A stretch of DNA of 64,000 nt from Oscillatoria sp. FACHB-1406 (GCF_014698145.1 NZ_JACJSM010000004.1:62001-126000); one strand, 5' to 3'; positions 9,069 through 17,747 are shown, counted from the first letter of the stretch. Program-made: numbers and translations. The notes: generated by a model not told the origin, from the sequence alone.

Positions 9069-9770
9069 TTAAAACGCCCAAAGCTGCTGCGCGATAATCT
9101 CCTTGAGCGCCAGCATAAAGTTTTCCTTGGAATGTTTCGCTGTTAGCATGAGATCCGTCGCGTTAAAGTTAATAATCTGCGCGTGTTCTTCGCTAATCGG
9201 TTTTATGCCGCAAGGACTGCTCTCCCAATCTAAGATTTGACAGAAACGTTTGAGGATCAAGTCTTCATAATTGTAGACATTGATTAACTTACCCGAGAGC
9301 CGAGAGGCAGACTTTCCCCACTCCTTGGTGCGATCGCGCCGTATAGTCGCTGCTAGAAGAATAACATTTTGCAGTTCTAGGCAGGCCTTATACCAATCGT
9401 GCATTGCGTAGTAAGCAATGTAAGCCCCAAGCCCAAATCCTAAGAAAGAAACAGATTCTTCTTCGAGATCGCAAGTTAGTTTGGGGAGGAAGCTTTTACC
9501 AACACGCTTGGCATAGCTTTTATGCTTTTGCCAGTGCGAAATTCCCCCTATCCCCAACTCCGCAAAAGACTCCAGCGATACTTCGGAGTCTGACGCATCC
9601 CACCAAAGATAATAAATAGAACCCTGCCAACCGACTTGCCGAATTGCTTCCCGCCACTGAGTGCGATCGTCTTGACGATAAAGCCGTTCGGAGCAGAAGC
9701 CATCTATAAAGATCAACGCTTGTGGCGAACTAAGGGCGGGTTCAATTGGCACTAAATAAGGTCTTTCCAT
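9069..9770 (-). CDS. DUF726-like alpha/beta-hydrolase-fold protein, nucleophile Ser replaced
   Basis: The 233-aa protein has a hydrolase-like pattern: ALIFIDGFCSE (oxyanion region), WQGSIYYLWWD, then SFLGFGLGAYIAYYAM where the elbow would be, and NVILLAATI. This order resembles DUF726/TMCO4-type proteins. The elbow residue is Gly113 instead of Ser, so classical hydrolysis is unlikely. Its C-terminal half keeps an LINVYNYEDLILKR motif. Function unknown. It is transcribed towards the active alpha/beta hydrolase 250 bp away, but the two are not clearly an operon. Confidence 0.65.
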   Translation of the reverse strand: MERPYLVPIEPALSSPQALIFIDGFCSERLYRQDDRTQWREAIRQVGWQGSIYYLWWDASDSEVSLESFAELGIGGISHWQKHKSYAKRVGKSFLPKLTCDLEEESVSFLGFGLGAYIAYYAMHDWYKACLELQNVILLAATIRRDRTKEWGKSASRLSGKLINVYNYEDLILKRFCQILDWESSPCGIKPISEEHAQIINFNATDLMLTAKHSKENFMLALKEIIAQQLWAF

Positions 9771-10158
9771 GTTGACCTAAAAGTAAGGGAAACAACCAAA
9801 GAAAGATATCTTCATAGGAAGAAAATCGATTTCTATGGCTTTAGGTTTAACATATACGGTTGTTTCATATCGAGCGTTAGTGGCACAATATCTAGCGATC
9901 TAGATCGCTGGTTTGCTGTGCGATCGCGAGTCAAAAGTGCCAGAGTGACTGATTCAGATAGGTTTTAGCTCTAAGCATTCCCGATCGCTTTTAGTCTATA
10001 GATTCAGGGATATGAAGACTCATAGTTACTTTTAAAGCGATTTTTCTAGGCACGCGATAGGGCTACCGTTCAAAATCGCTTAAACCTACTCTGAACTATT
10101 TTTTAATGTTTAATGTCACCCAATTGTACTATAGAGGGCTGACAAATGATAAGCTCGT
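9771..10158. other. Intergenic region with imperfect inverted repeat
   Basis: About 390 bp with no credible ORF. ATTCAGATAGGTTTTAGC near 9953 and its near-complement GCTTAAACCTACTCTGAA near 10078-10096 form an inverted repeat about 145 bp across, a possible decayed MITE. A CTAGCGATCTAGATCGCT partial palindrome lies near 9893-9911. The promoter of the leftward gene ending at 9069 must lie at the left edge. Confidence 0.35.
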
Positions 10159-10803
10159 TCACTGCGAGCGGAGTGTTGCGAGCGCGGCGACCAACTCTTG
10201 GGGAGTGCTAACTAAAAAACTGGGCTGATATTTAGCTAATACCTCTGGGGAATTAAATCCCCAACTGACCGCAACAACTGGGACATTTATTTTTTTTGCT
10301 GCCTCTATATCCCTGGTTTCGTCGCCAACATAGACAAATTGGTGAGCTTTTAAGTTATGCCGCTTTAAGACGGCCTTTATGGCTTTATCTTTTTGAAAAA
10401 TCCCAGTCCCAGAATCAATAAAATCAAACAAATCGGTTAGATTATTCTTTTCAAGAAAAAATAGAACATTTTTTTTTGAATTTGAAGTTAAAATCCCCAA
10501 TCGATACCCATATTTTTTGAGGTCGATTAAGGCCAAATCAATGCCTTGAATCGGAAGGACATTCGCGATCTCAGTACCTAATTCCGTTGTCACCTTCCGA
10601 AGTAAAAACGGAAGTTTCCAGAGCGGTACTCGCGCTTCATTCACAATCTCTCTGGAGCTTAAATGTCGCATTCTAGCGACTTCAGCTTCACCAATCGGTT
10701 GATAGCCAAATTGCCTCGATAAACGATTGACAATGTTCACAAAAGCACTATGAGTATCAGCAATTGTACCGTCAAAATCGAAAACAATTAACTGTACAGT
10801 CAT
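10159..10803 (-). CDS. HAD-superfamily hydrolase, phosphoglycolate phosphatase-like
   Basis: The 214-aa protein carries HAD motif I FDFDGT (Asp9 nucleophile, Asp11), motif II ILTSNS, motif III Lys in FQKDKAI and motif IV YVGDETRDIEAA. A helical cap follows motif I, typical of the Gph/PGP subfamily. It lies 15 bp after queG and is probably the last gene of a thiO-queG-HAD run. The real substrate is not predictable; Gph-like activity is only a family-level guess. The sequence is more AT-rich than its neighbours. Confidence 0.85.
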   Translation of the reverse strand: MTVQLIVFDFDGTIADTHSAFVNIVNRLSRQFGYQPIGEAEVARMRHLSSREIVNEARVPLWKLPFLLRKVTTELGTEIANVLPIQGIDLALIDLKKYGYRLGILTSNSKKNVLFFLEKNNLTDLFDFIDSGTGIFQKDKAIKAVLKRHNLKAHQFVYVGDETRDIEAAKKINVPVVAVSWGFNSPEVLAKYQPSFLVSTPQELVAALATLRSQ

Positions 10804-10817
10804 TGAAATATAAATCG

Positions 10818-11774
10818 CTAAGAAGTGGGAGCGCTCTGTTGTGCTTTAAGATTAGCATAAGCGTTTCGTCTCAGCATCTTCGGTTTGATCCGTCGCAAAG
10901 CGGAAGCGGTGAAGCGCCGATCCCATTCTTCATCGGAAATTTCAGCGAGTTCGGCGATCGCGGGCGCGAGATTTTCCGGGTAAGGTTGAAACTCTGGAAC
11001 ATCTGTCTCGCGAGCAAAACGTTGATTCCAAGGACAAACGTCTTGACAAATGTCGCATCCTGCAACCCAATTTTCCAGGTGGGAAGCGATCGCGTCCGGA
11101 AGGGTATCGGCACGATTTTCGATGGTGTGGTAAGCAATACAGCGGTTGGCATCGACAACAAAAGGCTGAGTAATCGCCTGTGTCGGACAAGCTTCCAGAC
11201 AGCGCGTGCAAGTCCCGCAATGTTGACTATGAGGCAGATCCGGACTTAATTCTAAATTGGTTAAGACTTCCCCTAAAAAAACCCAACTGCCGTACTCTCG
11301 CGTAATGAGGTTGCCATTTTTAGCAATCCATCCCAAACCCGCCCGTTCTGCCCAAACTTTATCCTGTACCGGCCCGGTATCGGCATAGTAGCGCGTTTCG
11401 ATCCCTTCCTCTTGACTTTCGATCCACCGAGCTAAGGCTTTTAACTTTTTGTGCAAGACTTTATGATAATCGCGCCCCCAGGCATAACGGGAAATTTTAG
11501 CAATGTCGGGGCTGTTGGGGCGTTGGTGAGGAGTGTAATAGTTGAGTGCGACGCAAACCAAAGAACGCGCCTGGGGCCAACAAGCCTGAATATCCAAGCG
11601 TTTGGGGTTGTCCATCCAAGCCATATCTGCATGATAACCGAGGGCCAACCAACTTTTTAAGCGATCGCTGGGTGTCGGTTCTGCGGCGGTAATTCCGACT
11701 AAATGAAAGTCTAAGCGTCGGGCTTCTTCTTTAATGCGATCGCTATCTAATTTCAAACTCTTCACTGCTGGCAC
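10818..11774 (-). CDS. queG: Epoxyqueuosine reductase
   Basis: QueG reduces epoxyqueuosine to queuosine in tRNA anticodons, using cobalamin and two [4Fe-4S] clusters. Visible are the two cluster motifs [12 protein letters not shown] and [10 protein letters not shown] and the active-site region [21 protein letters not shown] set the start at GTG 11774 ([10 protein letters not shown]), 318 aa: the open frame runs on to 11993, but that extension overlaps the end of thiO and does not look like QueG. The gap to thiO is then 11 bp. A cobalamin need fits the cobD and cobM genes elsewhere in the window. Confidence 0.93.
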   Translation of the reverse strand: MPAVKSLKLDSDRIKEEARRLDFHLVGITAAEPTPSDRLKSWLALGYHADMAWMDNPKRLDIQACWPQARSLVCVALNYYTPHQRPNSPDIAKISRYAWGRDYHKVLHKKLKALARWIESQEEGIETRYYADTGPVQDKVWAERAGLGWIAKNGNLITREYGSWVFLGEVLTNLELSPDLPHSQHCGTCTRCLEACPTQAITQPFVVDANRCIAYHTIENRADTLPDAIASHLENWVAGCDICQDVCPWNQRFARETDVPEFQPYPENLAPAIAELAEISDEEWDRRFTASALRRIKPKMLRRNAYANLKAQQSAPTS

Positions 11775-11785
11775 TTCACTTATCG

Positions 11786-12853
11786 CTACTGATTCAAAAA
11801 CCGATCCCAACAAAAATGCTCGAATAGGGGATCGTATCTTTCCTCTAAAACGGCATCGGCGATTAAAGTCGCTGTGACGGGAGCGAGTAAAATTCCATTG
11901 CGATAGTGACCCGTAGCTAGGGTTAAATTCGAGTAAGGACTGTCTCCTAAAATTGGGTTTTCGTCGGGTGTAGCAGGACGGTAGCCCCACCAAGACTCTT
12001 CGACCGGAAAATCCCGAAGAATCGGAAACAAACGGATTGCATTCTCGAGTAACGTCGCTTTTCCTTCGGGGGTTGTCCCTGGGGTAAAGCCAACATCTTC
12101 TACTGTTGCACCCAAAACAATCAAACCGTCGCGTCGGGGAACAATATAAATTTCTTCGCCGAATAAAACTCGTTGCAGGGGTAAGTCTCGAGCGCTAGGA
12201 GGAACGCGCAGGGAGAGCATTTGTCCTTTAATCGGATAAACCGGTAGCGAGAAAAATTGACCCGATCGCGCTCCGGCTGCAAGAATATAGCGATCGCTCG
12301 TCATCTCGCCGTGGCTAGTTTTTAAAACTCTGACTCGCTTTGCGTCGCGCTCGATTTCTTCCACCGTCACGCCCTCGATAACCTCAACGCCGAGTTCTCG
12401 CGCTGCAACCTGCAAGCACTGCATCAAAGCACGGCGGTTATCGACTTGGGCATCCTGCGGATACCACCATCCTCCAATAACATCATCGCCCAAACCGGGT
12501 TGCAGTTGCCGAATCGTTTCGCGATCGCACCATTGGTTAATAGAATTCTCGACTGCGATTCCCTCCACTGGGGCGTAAACGGGCGCTAAGATGCCGCAGG
12601 GCCAGTATCCCGCATCCAACCCCGCTATTGCTTCTAATTTCCGGATCCAGTCCGCGTACATCGCGCGACTGCGAAGACACAACTCTAGCATCGGACTAGG
12701 CGGGATGCGTTCGGCTTGGGGGGCAATCATTCCCGCCGCTACAAAACCCGCAGCCTCTCTCGCATCGTGGCTGAGTACAGTGACAGAGACTCCGCGCAAT
12801 CGCAATTCGATTGCAACGGACAAGCCAATAATACCGCCGCCAATGACAATCAT
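11786..12853 (-). CDS. thiO: Glycine oxidase (FAD-dependent), thiamine pathway
   Basis: ThiO oxidises glycine to iminoglycine for the thiazole of thiamine. The 355-aa DAO-family protein starts with the FAD-binding motif [15 protein letters not shown], has [13 protein letters not shown], and ends with the conserved [16 protein letters not shown] that contacts FAD. In some cyanobacteria ThiO is fused to ThiG; here it stands alone. It is first in a leftward run with queG. The start ATG 12853 is tight on the Rossmann motif. Confidence 0.9.
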   Translation of the reverse strand: MIVIGGGIIGLSVAIELRLRGVSVTVLSHDAREAAGFVAAGMIAPQAERIPPSPMLELCLRSRAMYADWIRKLEAIAGLDAGYWPCGILAPVYAPVEGIAVENSINQWCDRETIRQLQPGLGDDVIGGWWYPQDAQVDNRRALMQCLQVAARELGVEVIEGVTVEEIERDAKRVRVLKTSHGEMTSDRYILAAGARSGQFFSLPVYPIKGQMLSLRVPPSARDLPLQRVLFGEEIYIVPRRDGLIVLGATVEDVGFTPGTTPEGKATLLENAIRLFPILRDFPVEESWWGYRPATPDENPILGDSPYSNLTLATGHYRNGILLAPVTATLIADAVLEERYDPLFEHFCWDRFLNQ

Positions 12854-12908
12854 TTTTTGTAAAGAACTAACAATCGAGAATCTCGATCGCGGATGAGTTT
12901 CACATTGA

Positions 12909-12945
12909 AGTTAGGACGCTTTAACGTTTAGCGAACGTCCTAACT
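12909..12945. terminator. Stem-loop downstream of the 86-aa gene
   Basis: AGTTAGGACG (12909-12918) pairs perfectly with CGTCCTAACT (12936-12945) across a 17-nt loop. It sits just after the leftward 86-aa gene and before thiO. There is no long T-tract, so it may be a weak terminator or a repeat. Confidence 0.4.
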
Positions 12946-12967
12946 CGGGTTAAATATATTGTTTGGC

Positions 12968-13228
12968 TTAACGCTCGGTTTGGCTCGGAGTCTCAGCCAA
13001 ACGCCGTTGCTTTAAAGTTTGGAGTTGCTGAAGCAAGACTTCTACCTCGGCTTGGAGGTGAAGATATTTTAATTGCTGGTCGGCTTGGTAGGATTGCATC
13101 AGTTTAGTCAGATTGGGGTTTTCTAAAGTCGGCGCAACAGAAGCACCTCGGGCTGACAAGCGTCCGCCATTAGAGGTACTTTGACGATCGGAGTTTATTA
13201 AAGGACGTGCGCTTAATAGGGTTGACAT
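12968..13228 (-). CDS. Conserved cyanobacterial small protein, coiled-coil C-terminus
   Basis: The 86-aa product has a polar, low-complexity N-terminal half (Ser/Arg/Gly) and a heptad-like C-terminal half (YLHLQAEVEVLLQQLQTLKQ) likely to form a coiled coil. Family not recognised. It lies alone upstream of thiO on the same strand, separated by a hairpin. Confidence 0.6.
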   Translation of the reverse strand: MSTLLSARPLINSDRQSTSNGGRLSARGASVAPTLENPNLTKLMQSYQADQQLKYLHLQAEVEVLLQQLQTLKQRRLAETPSQTER

Positions 13229-13676
13229 CAGTTGCTAAATCTGTATTGAAGGGGTTTGTTAATAACTTGATATTCTAACCCGAAGTGTAAAGTTTTTTGT
13301 ATTTTCCGATGCTTTCTCGAGGGGGTTGCAGCGAAGGGAGATCGGTGAGGGATAGTTGACTCAGACTGAGGTCGGGCGCATTTCGCTTCCCTCGCAAAAA
13401 TAATTTATTTTTATAAAAACTTTGGTTTTTTTGCGATTCTGATTATTGAGCGACGGTGGGATTCACCTGAAATTGATTCGGCGATCGCGCGAATCGGCAT
13501 TATTATCCCCCAAGCTGCGATCGCGATCGCATTAAAAACACGGACAGATCTCCGACTTGCGGTGCTGCAACTCCCCCCGGCAATGGGATAAAATTCACAG
13601 ATCCTCCAGCAGATAAGTCACATCGGTTCTCCGATAAAACACGAATAATAGAAACATAGAAAGCGAGGTGAACGCC
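13229..13676. other. Divergent intergenic region
   Basis: About 450 bp between divergent small genes. It holds several HIP1-related GCGATCGC strings near 13480-13530 and an AT-rich stretch at 13398-13440 that could contain promoters. No clear ORF or repeat element was found. Confidence 0.4.
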
Positions 13677-13880
13677 ATGTCTAGCCCAGTCCAACTTATT
13701 CCCGGTGCCATTTCCGAACTCTTTGCCTCTGTCTCTGAAACCCAAGTTTTGACGTTAGGCGATCGTTACGGCATTATGGCAGCCCTACTCGACGAAACTT
13801 TAAGCGAAGAAGAACAGCGCGCAATAAACCGCTTGCTGAGAGGCGCAATCAAAGGACGCATCGAAGTCATCAAAATTTAA
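13677..13880 (+). CDS. Conserved cyanobacterial small protein, 67 aa
   Basis: ATG 13677 follows GAGG (13664-13667) at good spacing; a GTG at 13668 would add three residues but overlaps that site. The protein (MSSPVQLIPGAISELF ... RIEVIKI) is predicted all-alpha with an acidic middle (DETLSEEEQRAINRLLRGAIKGR). I do not recognise a named family, but codon use and the ribosome-binding site look real. Confidence 0.65.
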   Translation: MSSPVQLIPGAISELFASVSETQVLTLGDRYGIMAALLDETLSEEEQRAINRLLRGAIKGRIEVIKI

Positions 13881-13974
13881 GATCTATTGCGGAAGGGTTT
13901 AATCTTTCCCGTATCACTGCAAAATCGCGCTCATTCTAACTACAGTTAAGAGAAGCTAAGTTAGGAACTCAGAA

Positions 13975-14934
13975 ATGGAAACGCGACAACTCGGAAACTC
14001 ATCAGTTCAAATTACACCCCTGATAGTAGGAACCTGGCAAGCTGGGAAGGCAATGTGGGCGGGGATTGAGGATGAGGAAGTCATTAAGGCGATACGTGCT
14101 GCTGTCGAAGCAGGAATGACGACAATCGATACCGCAGAAGTGTACGGGAGCGGGCATTCAGAACGCACGATCGCCAAAGCCGTTGCAGATATCCGCGATC
14201 GCGTCGTCTACGCCACTAAAGTGTTTGCCAATCATCTCAAATACGAGCAAGTTTTGGAAGCGTGCGATCGATCCTTAACAAATCTCGAAACTGACTACCT
14301 CGATCTTTACCAAATTCATTGGCCATCGGGAACCTGGCAAAGCGAAATCGTCCCGATTGAAGAAACGATGCGCGCCCTCAATCATCTCAAGGAACAAGGG
14401 AAAATCCGCGCGATCGGCGTATCCAACTTTTCTCGCGCCCAACTCGAAGAAGCCATGCAATACGGGCGCATTGATAGCCTGCAACCGCCCTACTCCCTCT
14501 TCTGGCGGCAGGTGGAAGCGGATACTATGCCCTACTGCATCGAACAAAATATTTCTATCCTCGCTTATTCTTCCCTCGCCCAAGGCATCCTTGCAGGGAA
14601 GTTCGGGCCGAATCCCCAATTTGCTGAAGGGGATCATCGCGCCAAAAATAAGCTGTTTAAACCGGAGAACTACGAACGGGTACAAGCTGCATTAGCGCAA
14701 TTGCAGCCGATCGCAGAACGGAAAGGCTGTACCCTCGCCCAACTCGCCCTTGCATGGCTTATCACCCAACCCCAAGCTAACGCGATCGTGGGCGCAAGGA
14801 ATGCCGAACAAGCCCTCGCTAATGTTAAAGCGGCTGAAGTTGAACTATCCGCCGAAGAGTTGCAAGCAATCGACGCGATCGGGCGTACTGTCACCGATTC
14901 CCTCGATAGCAATCCCGTCATGTGGGAATTTTAA
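13975..14934 (+). CDS. Aldo/keto reductase
   Basis: A 319-aa AKR of the TIM-barrel family using NADP(H). The catalytic tetrad is visible: Asp52 and Tyr57 in IDTAEVYGSG, Lys82 in YATKVF and His115 in QIHWPSG. The C-terminal cofactor-binding part has IVGARNAEQALANVKA. It reduces aldehydes or ketones; the physiological substrate is not predictable. No operon partner is evident. Confidence 0.92.
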   Translation: METRQLGNSSVQITPLIVGTWQAGKAMWAGIEDEEVIKAIRAAVEAGMTTIDTAEVYGSGHSERTIAKAVADIRDRVVYATKVFANHLKYEQVLEACDRSLTNLETDYLDLYQIHWPSGTWQSEIVPIEETMRALNHLKEQGKIRAIGVSNFSRAQLEEAMQYGRIDSLQPPYSLFWRQVEADTMPYCIEQNISILAYSSLAQGILAGKFGPNPQFAEGDHRAKNKLFKPENYERVQAALAQLQPIAERKGCTLAQLALAWLITQPQANAIVGARNAEQALANVKAAEVELSAEELQAIDAIGRTVTDSLDSNPVMWEF

Positions 14935-14938
14935 TTAA

Positions 14939-15099
14939 TTCGTAGTTCGTAATTCGTAGTTCGTAGTTCGTAATTCGTAGTTCGTAATTCGTAGTTCGTA
15001 GTTCGTAGTTCGTAATTCGTAGTTCGTAATTCGTAGTTCGTAGTTCGTAGTTCGTAATTCGTAATTCGTAATTCGTAATTCGTAGTTCGTAGTTCGTAA
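14939..15099. repeat. Heptamer tandem array, 23 copies of TTCGTA(A/G)
   Basis: 161 bp made of exactly 23 uninterrupted 7-bp units, each TTCGTAG or TTCGTAA, mixed without a simple order. It starts 4 bp after the aldo/keto reductase stop and grades at 15100-15160 into TTCATCA/TTCATAA-like strings that run up to the tsaB start. This is a short tandemly repeated repetitive sequence of the kind known from cyanobacteria. Confidence 0.97.
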
Positions 15100-15160
15100 T
15101 TCATCACTCATCATTCATAATTCCCCCATTCATCATTCATCACTCATAATTCATAATTCA
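15100..15160. repeat. Degenerate TTCATAA/TTCATCA heptamer string
   Basis: A second, looser heptamer string (TTCATCA, CTCATCA, TTCATAA) continuing from the perfect array to within 3 bp of the tsaB ATG. A similar string is at 17560-17635 upstream of the PSI factor gene. Confidence 0.8.
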
Positions 15161-15162
15161 CA

Positions 15163-15792
15163 ATGTTTGCCTCTTCTTCTCAGTCGTCTGCCTTAGCTAT
15201 CCATGCAACCGGCGCGCAACTCGGACTCGCGATCGCCGATTTTGGTGGTGCTACCCGCAGTCAAACCTGGGATTTGGGGCGAGACCTTTCCCAACAACTG
15301 CATACACATTTAATTGAATTTGTCAAACCAAAAACTTGGCACGATTTCAAATTTATTGCCGTTGCCAAAGGCCCCGGTAGCTTCACCAGCACGCGCATTG
15401 GTGTCGTTGCCGCGCGCACCCTCGCCCAACAACTCGAAATTCCCCTCTTCGCAATTTCTAACCTCGCCGCCGTTGCTGAGTTGAACTCGTCCGATGTTTC
15501 CACTCCCCTTGCCGTACAACTTCCCGCCCGTCGCGAACAAATTTTTGTTGGAATTTATCAAAAAGAAAAAGAGCGCTTAAAAACGCTTTTACCCGATACT
15601 GCAACTAAGCTCGATACTTGGCAAGAAAAGTTGAACGCTTTAGGAGAATATCGCCTCATTGAAGCGTCAGAAGACTTAGGCGATACTGTTACTAGCATCC
15701 TTGATTTAGCACTACGGGATTGGGAAGCTGGTTTGCGCCCTCATTGGTCGGAAGCTATACCGTTTTACGGTCAACATCCGGTTAATAATTGA
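15163..15792 (+). CDS. tsaB: tRNA threonylcarbamoyladenosine biosynthesis protein TsaB
   Basis: TsaB is the non-catalytic partner of TsaD/TsaE in making t6A37 on ANN-decoding tRNAs. The 209-aa ASKHA-fold protein shows LAIHATGAQLGLAI and the conserved VAKGPGSFTSTRIGV followed by ARTLAQQLEIPLFAISNL. The start ATG lies right after a heptamer repeat string with no normal Shine-Dalgarno, so its upstream signals have probably been replaced or displaced by the repeats. Confidence 0.9.
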   Translation: MFASSSQSSALAIHATGAQLGLAIADFGGATRSQTWDLGRDLSQQLHTHLIEFVKPKTWHDFKFIAVAKGPGSFTSTRIGVVAARTLAQQLEIPLFAISNLAAVAELNSSDVSTPLAVQLPARREQIFVGIYQKEKERLKTLLPDTATKLDTWQEKLNALGEYRLIEASEDLGDTVTSILDLALRDWEAGLRPHWSEAIPFYGQHPVNN

Positions 15793-15830
15793 TAATGGGA
15801 AATGGATAATTGATAACGGGGATTAGGTAG

Positions 15831-15847
15831 GGTGGGCAGCGCCCACC
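15831..15847. repeat. Palindrome GGTGGGC-AGC-GCCCACC
   Basis: Short perfect palindrome flanked by TAGG; the same core occurs at 33003-33019 and, with a different centre, at 44317-44335. It is a dispersed REP-like repeat downstream of tsaB. Confidence 0.7.
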
Positions 15848-15948
15848 AGTCAAGGCTTTCGTGTGTTTAGAAATGTACATTCACATTTCAAGTAACGCTA
15901 GACTTTTGAATGCCTAGAAAGGGGATGAGAGACTACGAATTACAAGTT

Positions 15949-16060
15949 ATACCAGTTGAATATGACGTTGCACAGAATTGACTTCCCTCAATCTTTGGCT
16001 AAGATAATGGTGCGTTACGCTTCGCTAACACACCCTACTTTTGATTGTATGCAGTTTCAC
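15949..16060 (+). repeat. Dispersed ~110-bp repeat, copy A
   Basis: Begins ATACCAGTTGAATATGACGT and contains the core GTGCGTTACGCTTCGCTAAC followed by ACACCCTACTTTTGATT. Copies B (22942) and C (34597) share the same order of blocks. No ORF. It lies downstream of both tsaB and the convergent cobD, whose 3' end (16063) it abuts. Confidence 0.75.
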
Positions 16061-16062
16061 AA

Positions 16063-17058
16063 TCAATTTAGTATTAAGAGCGAGCCGATCGCTAAACCCA
16101 GCAAAAAGCAATGGCGCGTTAACTTCAATGCGTCCTTAATAACTTGAGGGGAAATGGCGCGATCGCGGTTTCCTAAAAGTGGCTTATCCTTCACCACGCC
16201 CCCATAAACATTCCTGCCGCCCAATTGTACGCCCAAAGCAGCAGCATAAGCGCACTCACTCCAACCGGAATTCGGGCTGGGGTCTTGGTTTGCATCCCGA
16301 CGGCACAATTGCCAAACTCGCCCGGGCTTGCCAGAAAGTAACGCGATCGCGGCGACCGTAAACCGACAAGGCCACCAGGTCAAATAATCTTCAAATCGGG
16401 CGCTAAACCAGCCTAAATGAGTATAAGGGTCTTTTTTGTACCCCACCATCGAATCGAGGGTGCTAGCGGCTTTATACGCGATCGCTAACGGCACGCTTCC
16501 CACGCCAGGAACCAGCATTCCGATAATCGCATAAAAAAGGGGAGCGGTTACGCCATCAACCGCATTTTCTGCGACGGTTTCCAGCACGGCGCGCAGGATT
16601 TCTGCTTCCGATAAATGCTCGGTGTCGCGGCCGACATATAAACTTAGTCGGAGGCGGGCGCTTTCTAAATCGCCACTCTCCAAGGGTTGTAAAACATCGA
16701 AAGCCGCATCGCGCAAACTGCGTCCGGCGAAACAACTCGCTAGCGCGATCGCGCTAACTCCTACCCCAACAATAGGATGTATTGCCTTTGCTGCCAAGAT
16801 TGCGAGCCATGCAACCAACCCACTGCCGCCGATAATCCCCACCCCCAAAATAACTCCGGCAAAGCGTTGCTGTTGGGGGTTCCAACGTTGGCGCAGGATG
16901 AAATCGGAAACCCGCGCGATCGCATAACCCATTGCGCGCACCGGATGCGGCCATCCCCAGGGATCGCCGATGAGGTAATCGAGGAGGGCGGCGAGGATAA
17001 TTGATAATTGACAATGGATAATTGACAACGTTAATAATGGACAATGGACAATGGACAA
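16063..17058 (-). CDS. cobD: Adenosylcobinamide-phosphate synthase (CobD/CbiB)
   Basis: Membrane protein joining aminopropanol phosphate to adenosylcobyric acid in cobalamin synthesis. The family signature LLDYLIGDPWGWPHPVRAMG opens the mature part, followed by SLYVGRDTEHLSEAEILRAV, ETVAENAVDGVTAPLFYAI and STLDSMVGYKKDPYTHLGW. About 4-5 membrane segments. The first ~20 codons as called (MSIVHCPLLTLSIIHCQLSI) are encoded by ATTGACAATGG-type repeat DNA, so the native start is uncertain; a downstream TTG inside the repeat is also possible. Length with the called start is 331 aa. Confidence 0.92.
   Translation of the reverse strand: MSIVHCPLLTLSIIHCQLSIILAALLDYLIGDPWGWPHPVRAMGYAIARVSDFILRQRWNPQQQRFAGVILGVGIIGGSGLVAWLAILAAKAIHPIVGVGVSAIALASCFAGRSLRDAAFDVLQPLESGDLESARLRLSLYVGRDTEHLSEAEILRAVLETVAENAVDGVTAPLFYAIIGMLVPGVGSVPLAIAYKAASTLDSMVGYKKDPYTHLGWFSARFEDYLTWWPCRFTVAAIALLSGKPGRVWQLCRRDANQDPSPNSGWSECAYAAALGVQLGGRNVYGGVVKDKPLLGNRDRAISPQVIKDALKLTRHCFLLGLAIGSLLILN
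16992..17056. repeat. ATTGACAATGG short repeat string at the cobD start
   Basis: A run of ATTGATAATTGACAATGGATAATTG-like units that extends into the 5' end of the cobD frame. The same units occur at 28434, 31751, 33097, 39838 and 51330, often touching gene ends. Confidence 0.75.
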
Positions 17059-17136
17059 CGTTCGGATCCGTTAATTGCTCTGTTGAGGTCTAGTCTTTTT
17101 TCGTTACATCACACCACTCGTTGAGCAGATCCGAAC
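17057..17136. repeat. Dispersed ~75-bp element, copy 1
   Basis: Starts CGTTCGGATCCGTTAATTGC and runs through CTAGTCTTTTTTCG to ACTCGTTGAGCAGAT. The reverse complement of 51256-51332 matches it closely (CGTTCGGAGCCGTTAATTGC ... CTAGTCTTTTTTCG). Both copies abut ATTGACAATTG strings. No coding potential. Confidence 0.7.
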
Positions 17137-17747
17137 GAGCGAACTGATACCGTTCTTAGTCTTACTCGCCAAAGTCCTACAAAGGACGTGCAGAGAAGTT
17201 TCAGTTTAAAAAAATAAGGGCGTATTGGCTACGTCCTCTATTGGGGTTTCCATTCATTCGCTTTTCCCCGAAGGAAACAGGCTACCTTCTAAAACCCTTA
17301 CGCTGACTTGATTCTACAGCACTTTTTCCTGGGATAGCAAATCGGAGCCGAATAATCGATATTATTTCTCAATAAGCAGTAGCTTGACCCCTTTCAAACC
17401 GTTACAGGGAGAGGCGGCCGGTGGATTCGACGACAGAATACGGGTTTCAGAGATATATAACATTCCACGATAAATCGAATAAAGAGAAGCAAGCGCGAGA
17501 AATCTCCGATTAATCGTAGATTATAATCTCTGAAGGCAAAATTGAGTCATTATTTGTAATTCATAATTCAGCATTCAGCATTCATAATTTATCCCCCTCT
17601 TCCTTTCAGCATTCATAATTCATAATTCATAATTCACACCCCCCTCACCACATCCCCAGAGCGAAGCCGAAGCGCCATCTCCATGTACATTAGATAGAGA
17701 CCGATAGAGACACCACGCGGCACCGAACCGTTAAAAATTCGAGATTC
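17137..17747. other. Divergent intergenic region cobD / PSI factor
   Basis: More than 600 bp without a credible protein ORF. It holds a candidate structured RNA on the minus strand (about 17211-17325, see that entry), a GTCCT-ACAA-AGGAC hairpin near 17174, and an ATTCATAATTCAGCATTC repeat string at about 17560-17635. No cobalamin-riboswitch motif was recognised upstream of cobD. Confidence 0.4.
17211..17325 (-). ncRNA. Candidate structured RNA ending in an intrinsic terminator
   Basis: On the minus strand GTAAGGG (17301-17295) can pair with CCCTTAT (17220-17214), closing a domain of about 90 nt, and a T7 tract follows directly (17207-17213). Inside, TTTCC-TTCG-GGGAAA forms a tetraloop hairpin. 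No ORF of size is present. A cyanobacterial 6S or Yfr-type RNA is possible, but I do not recognise a specific family. Confidence 0.25.

Noticed and set aside
8842-9081. 79-aa minus-strand ORF between the two hydrolase genes
   Set aside because: Low-quality composition and overlap with the 3' end of the DUF726-like gene.
10764-11249. 161-aa plus-strand ORF opposite queG
   Set aside because: Antisense to conserved QueG cluster motifs; no signal.
14939-15160. CRISPR array
   Set aside because: Units are 7 bp in uninterrupted tandem with no spacers, and no cas genes are present.
17137-17747. Cobalamin riboswitch upstream of cobD
   Set aside because: No conserved B12-box-like sequence was found in the region.
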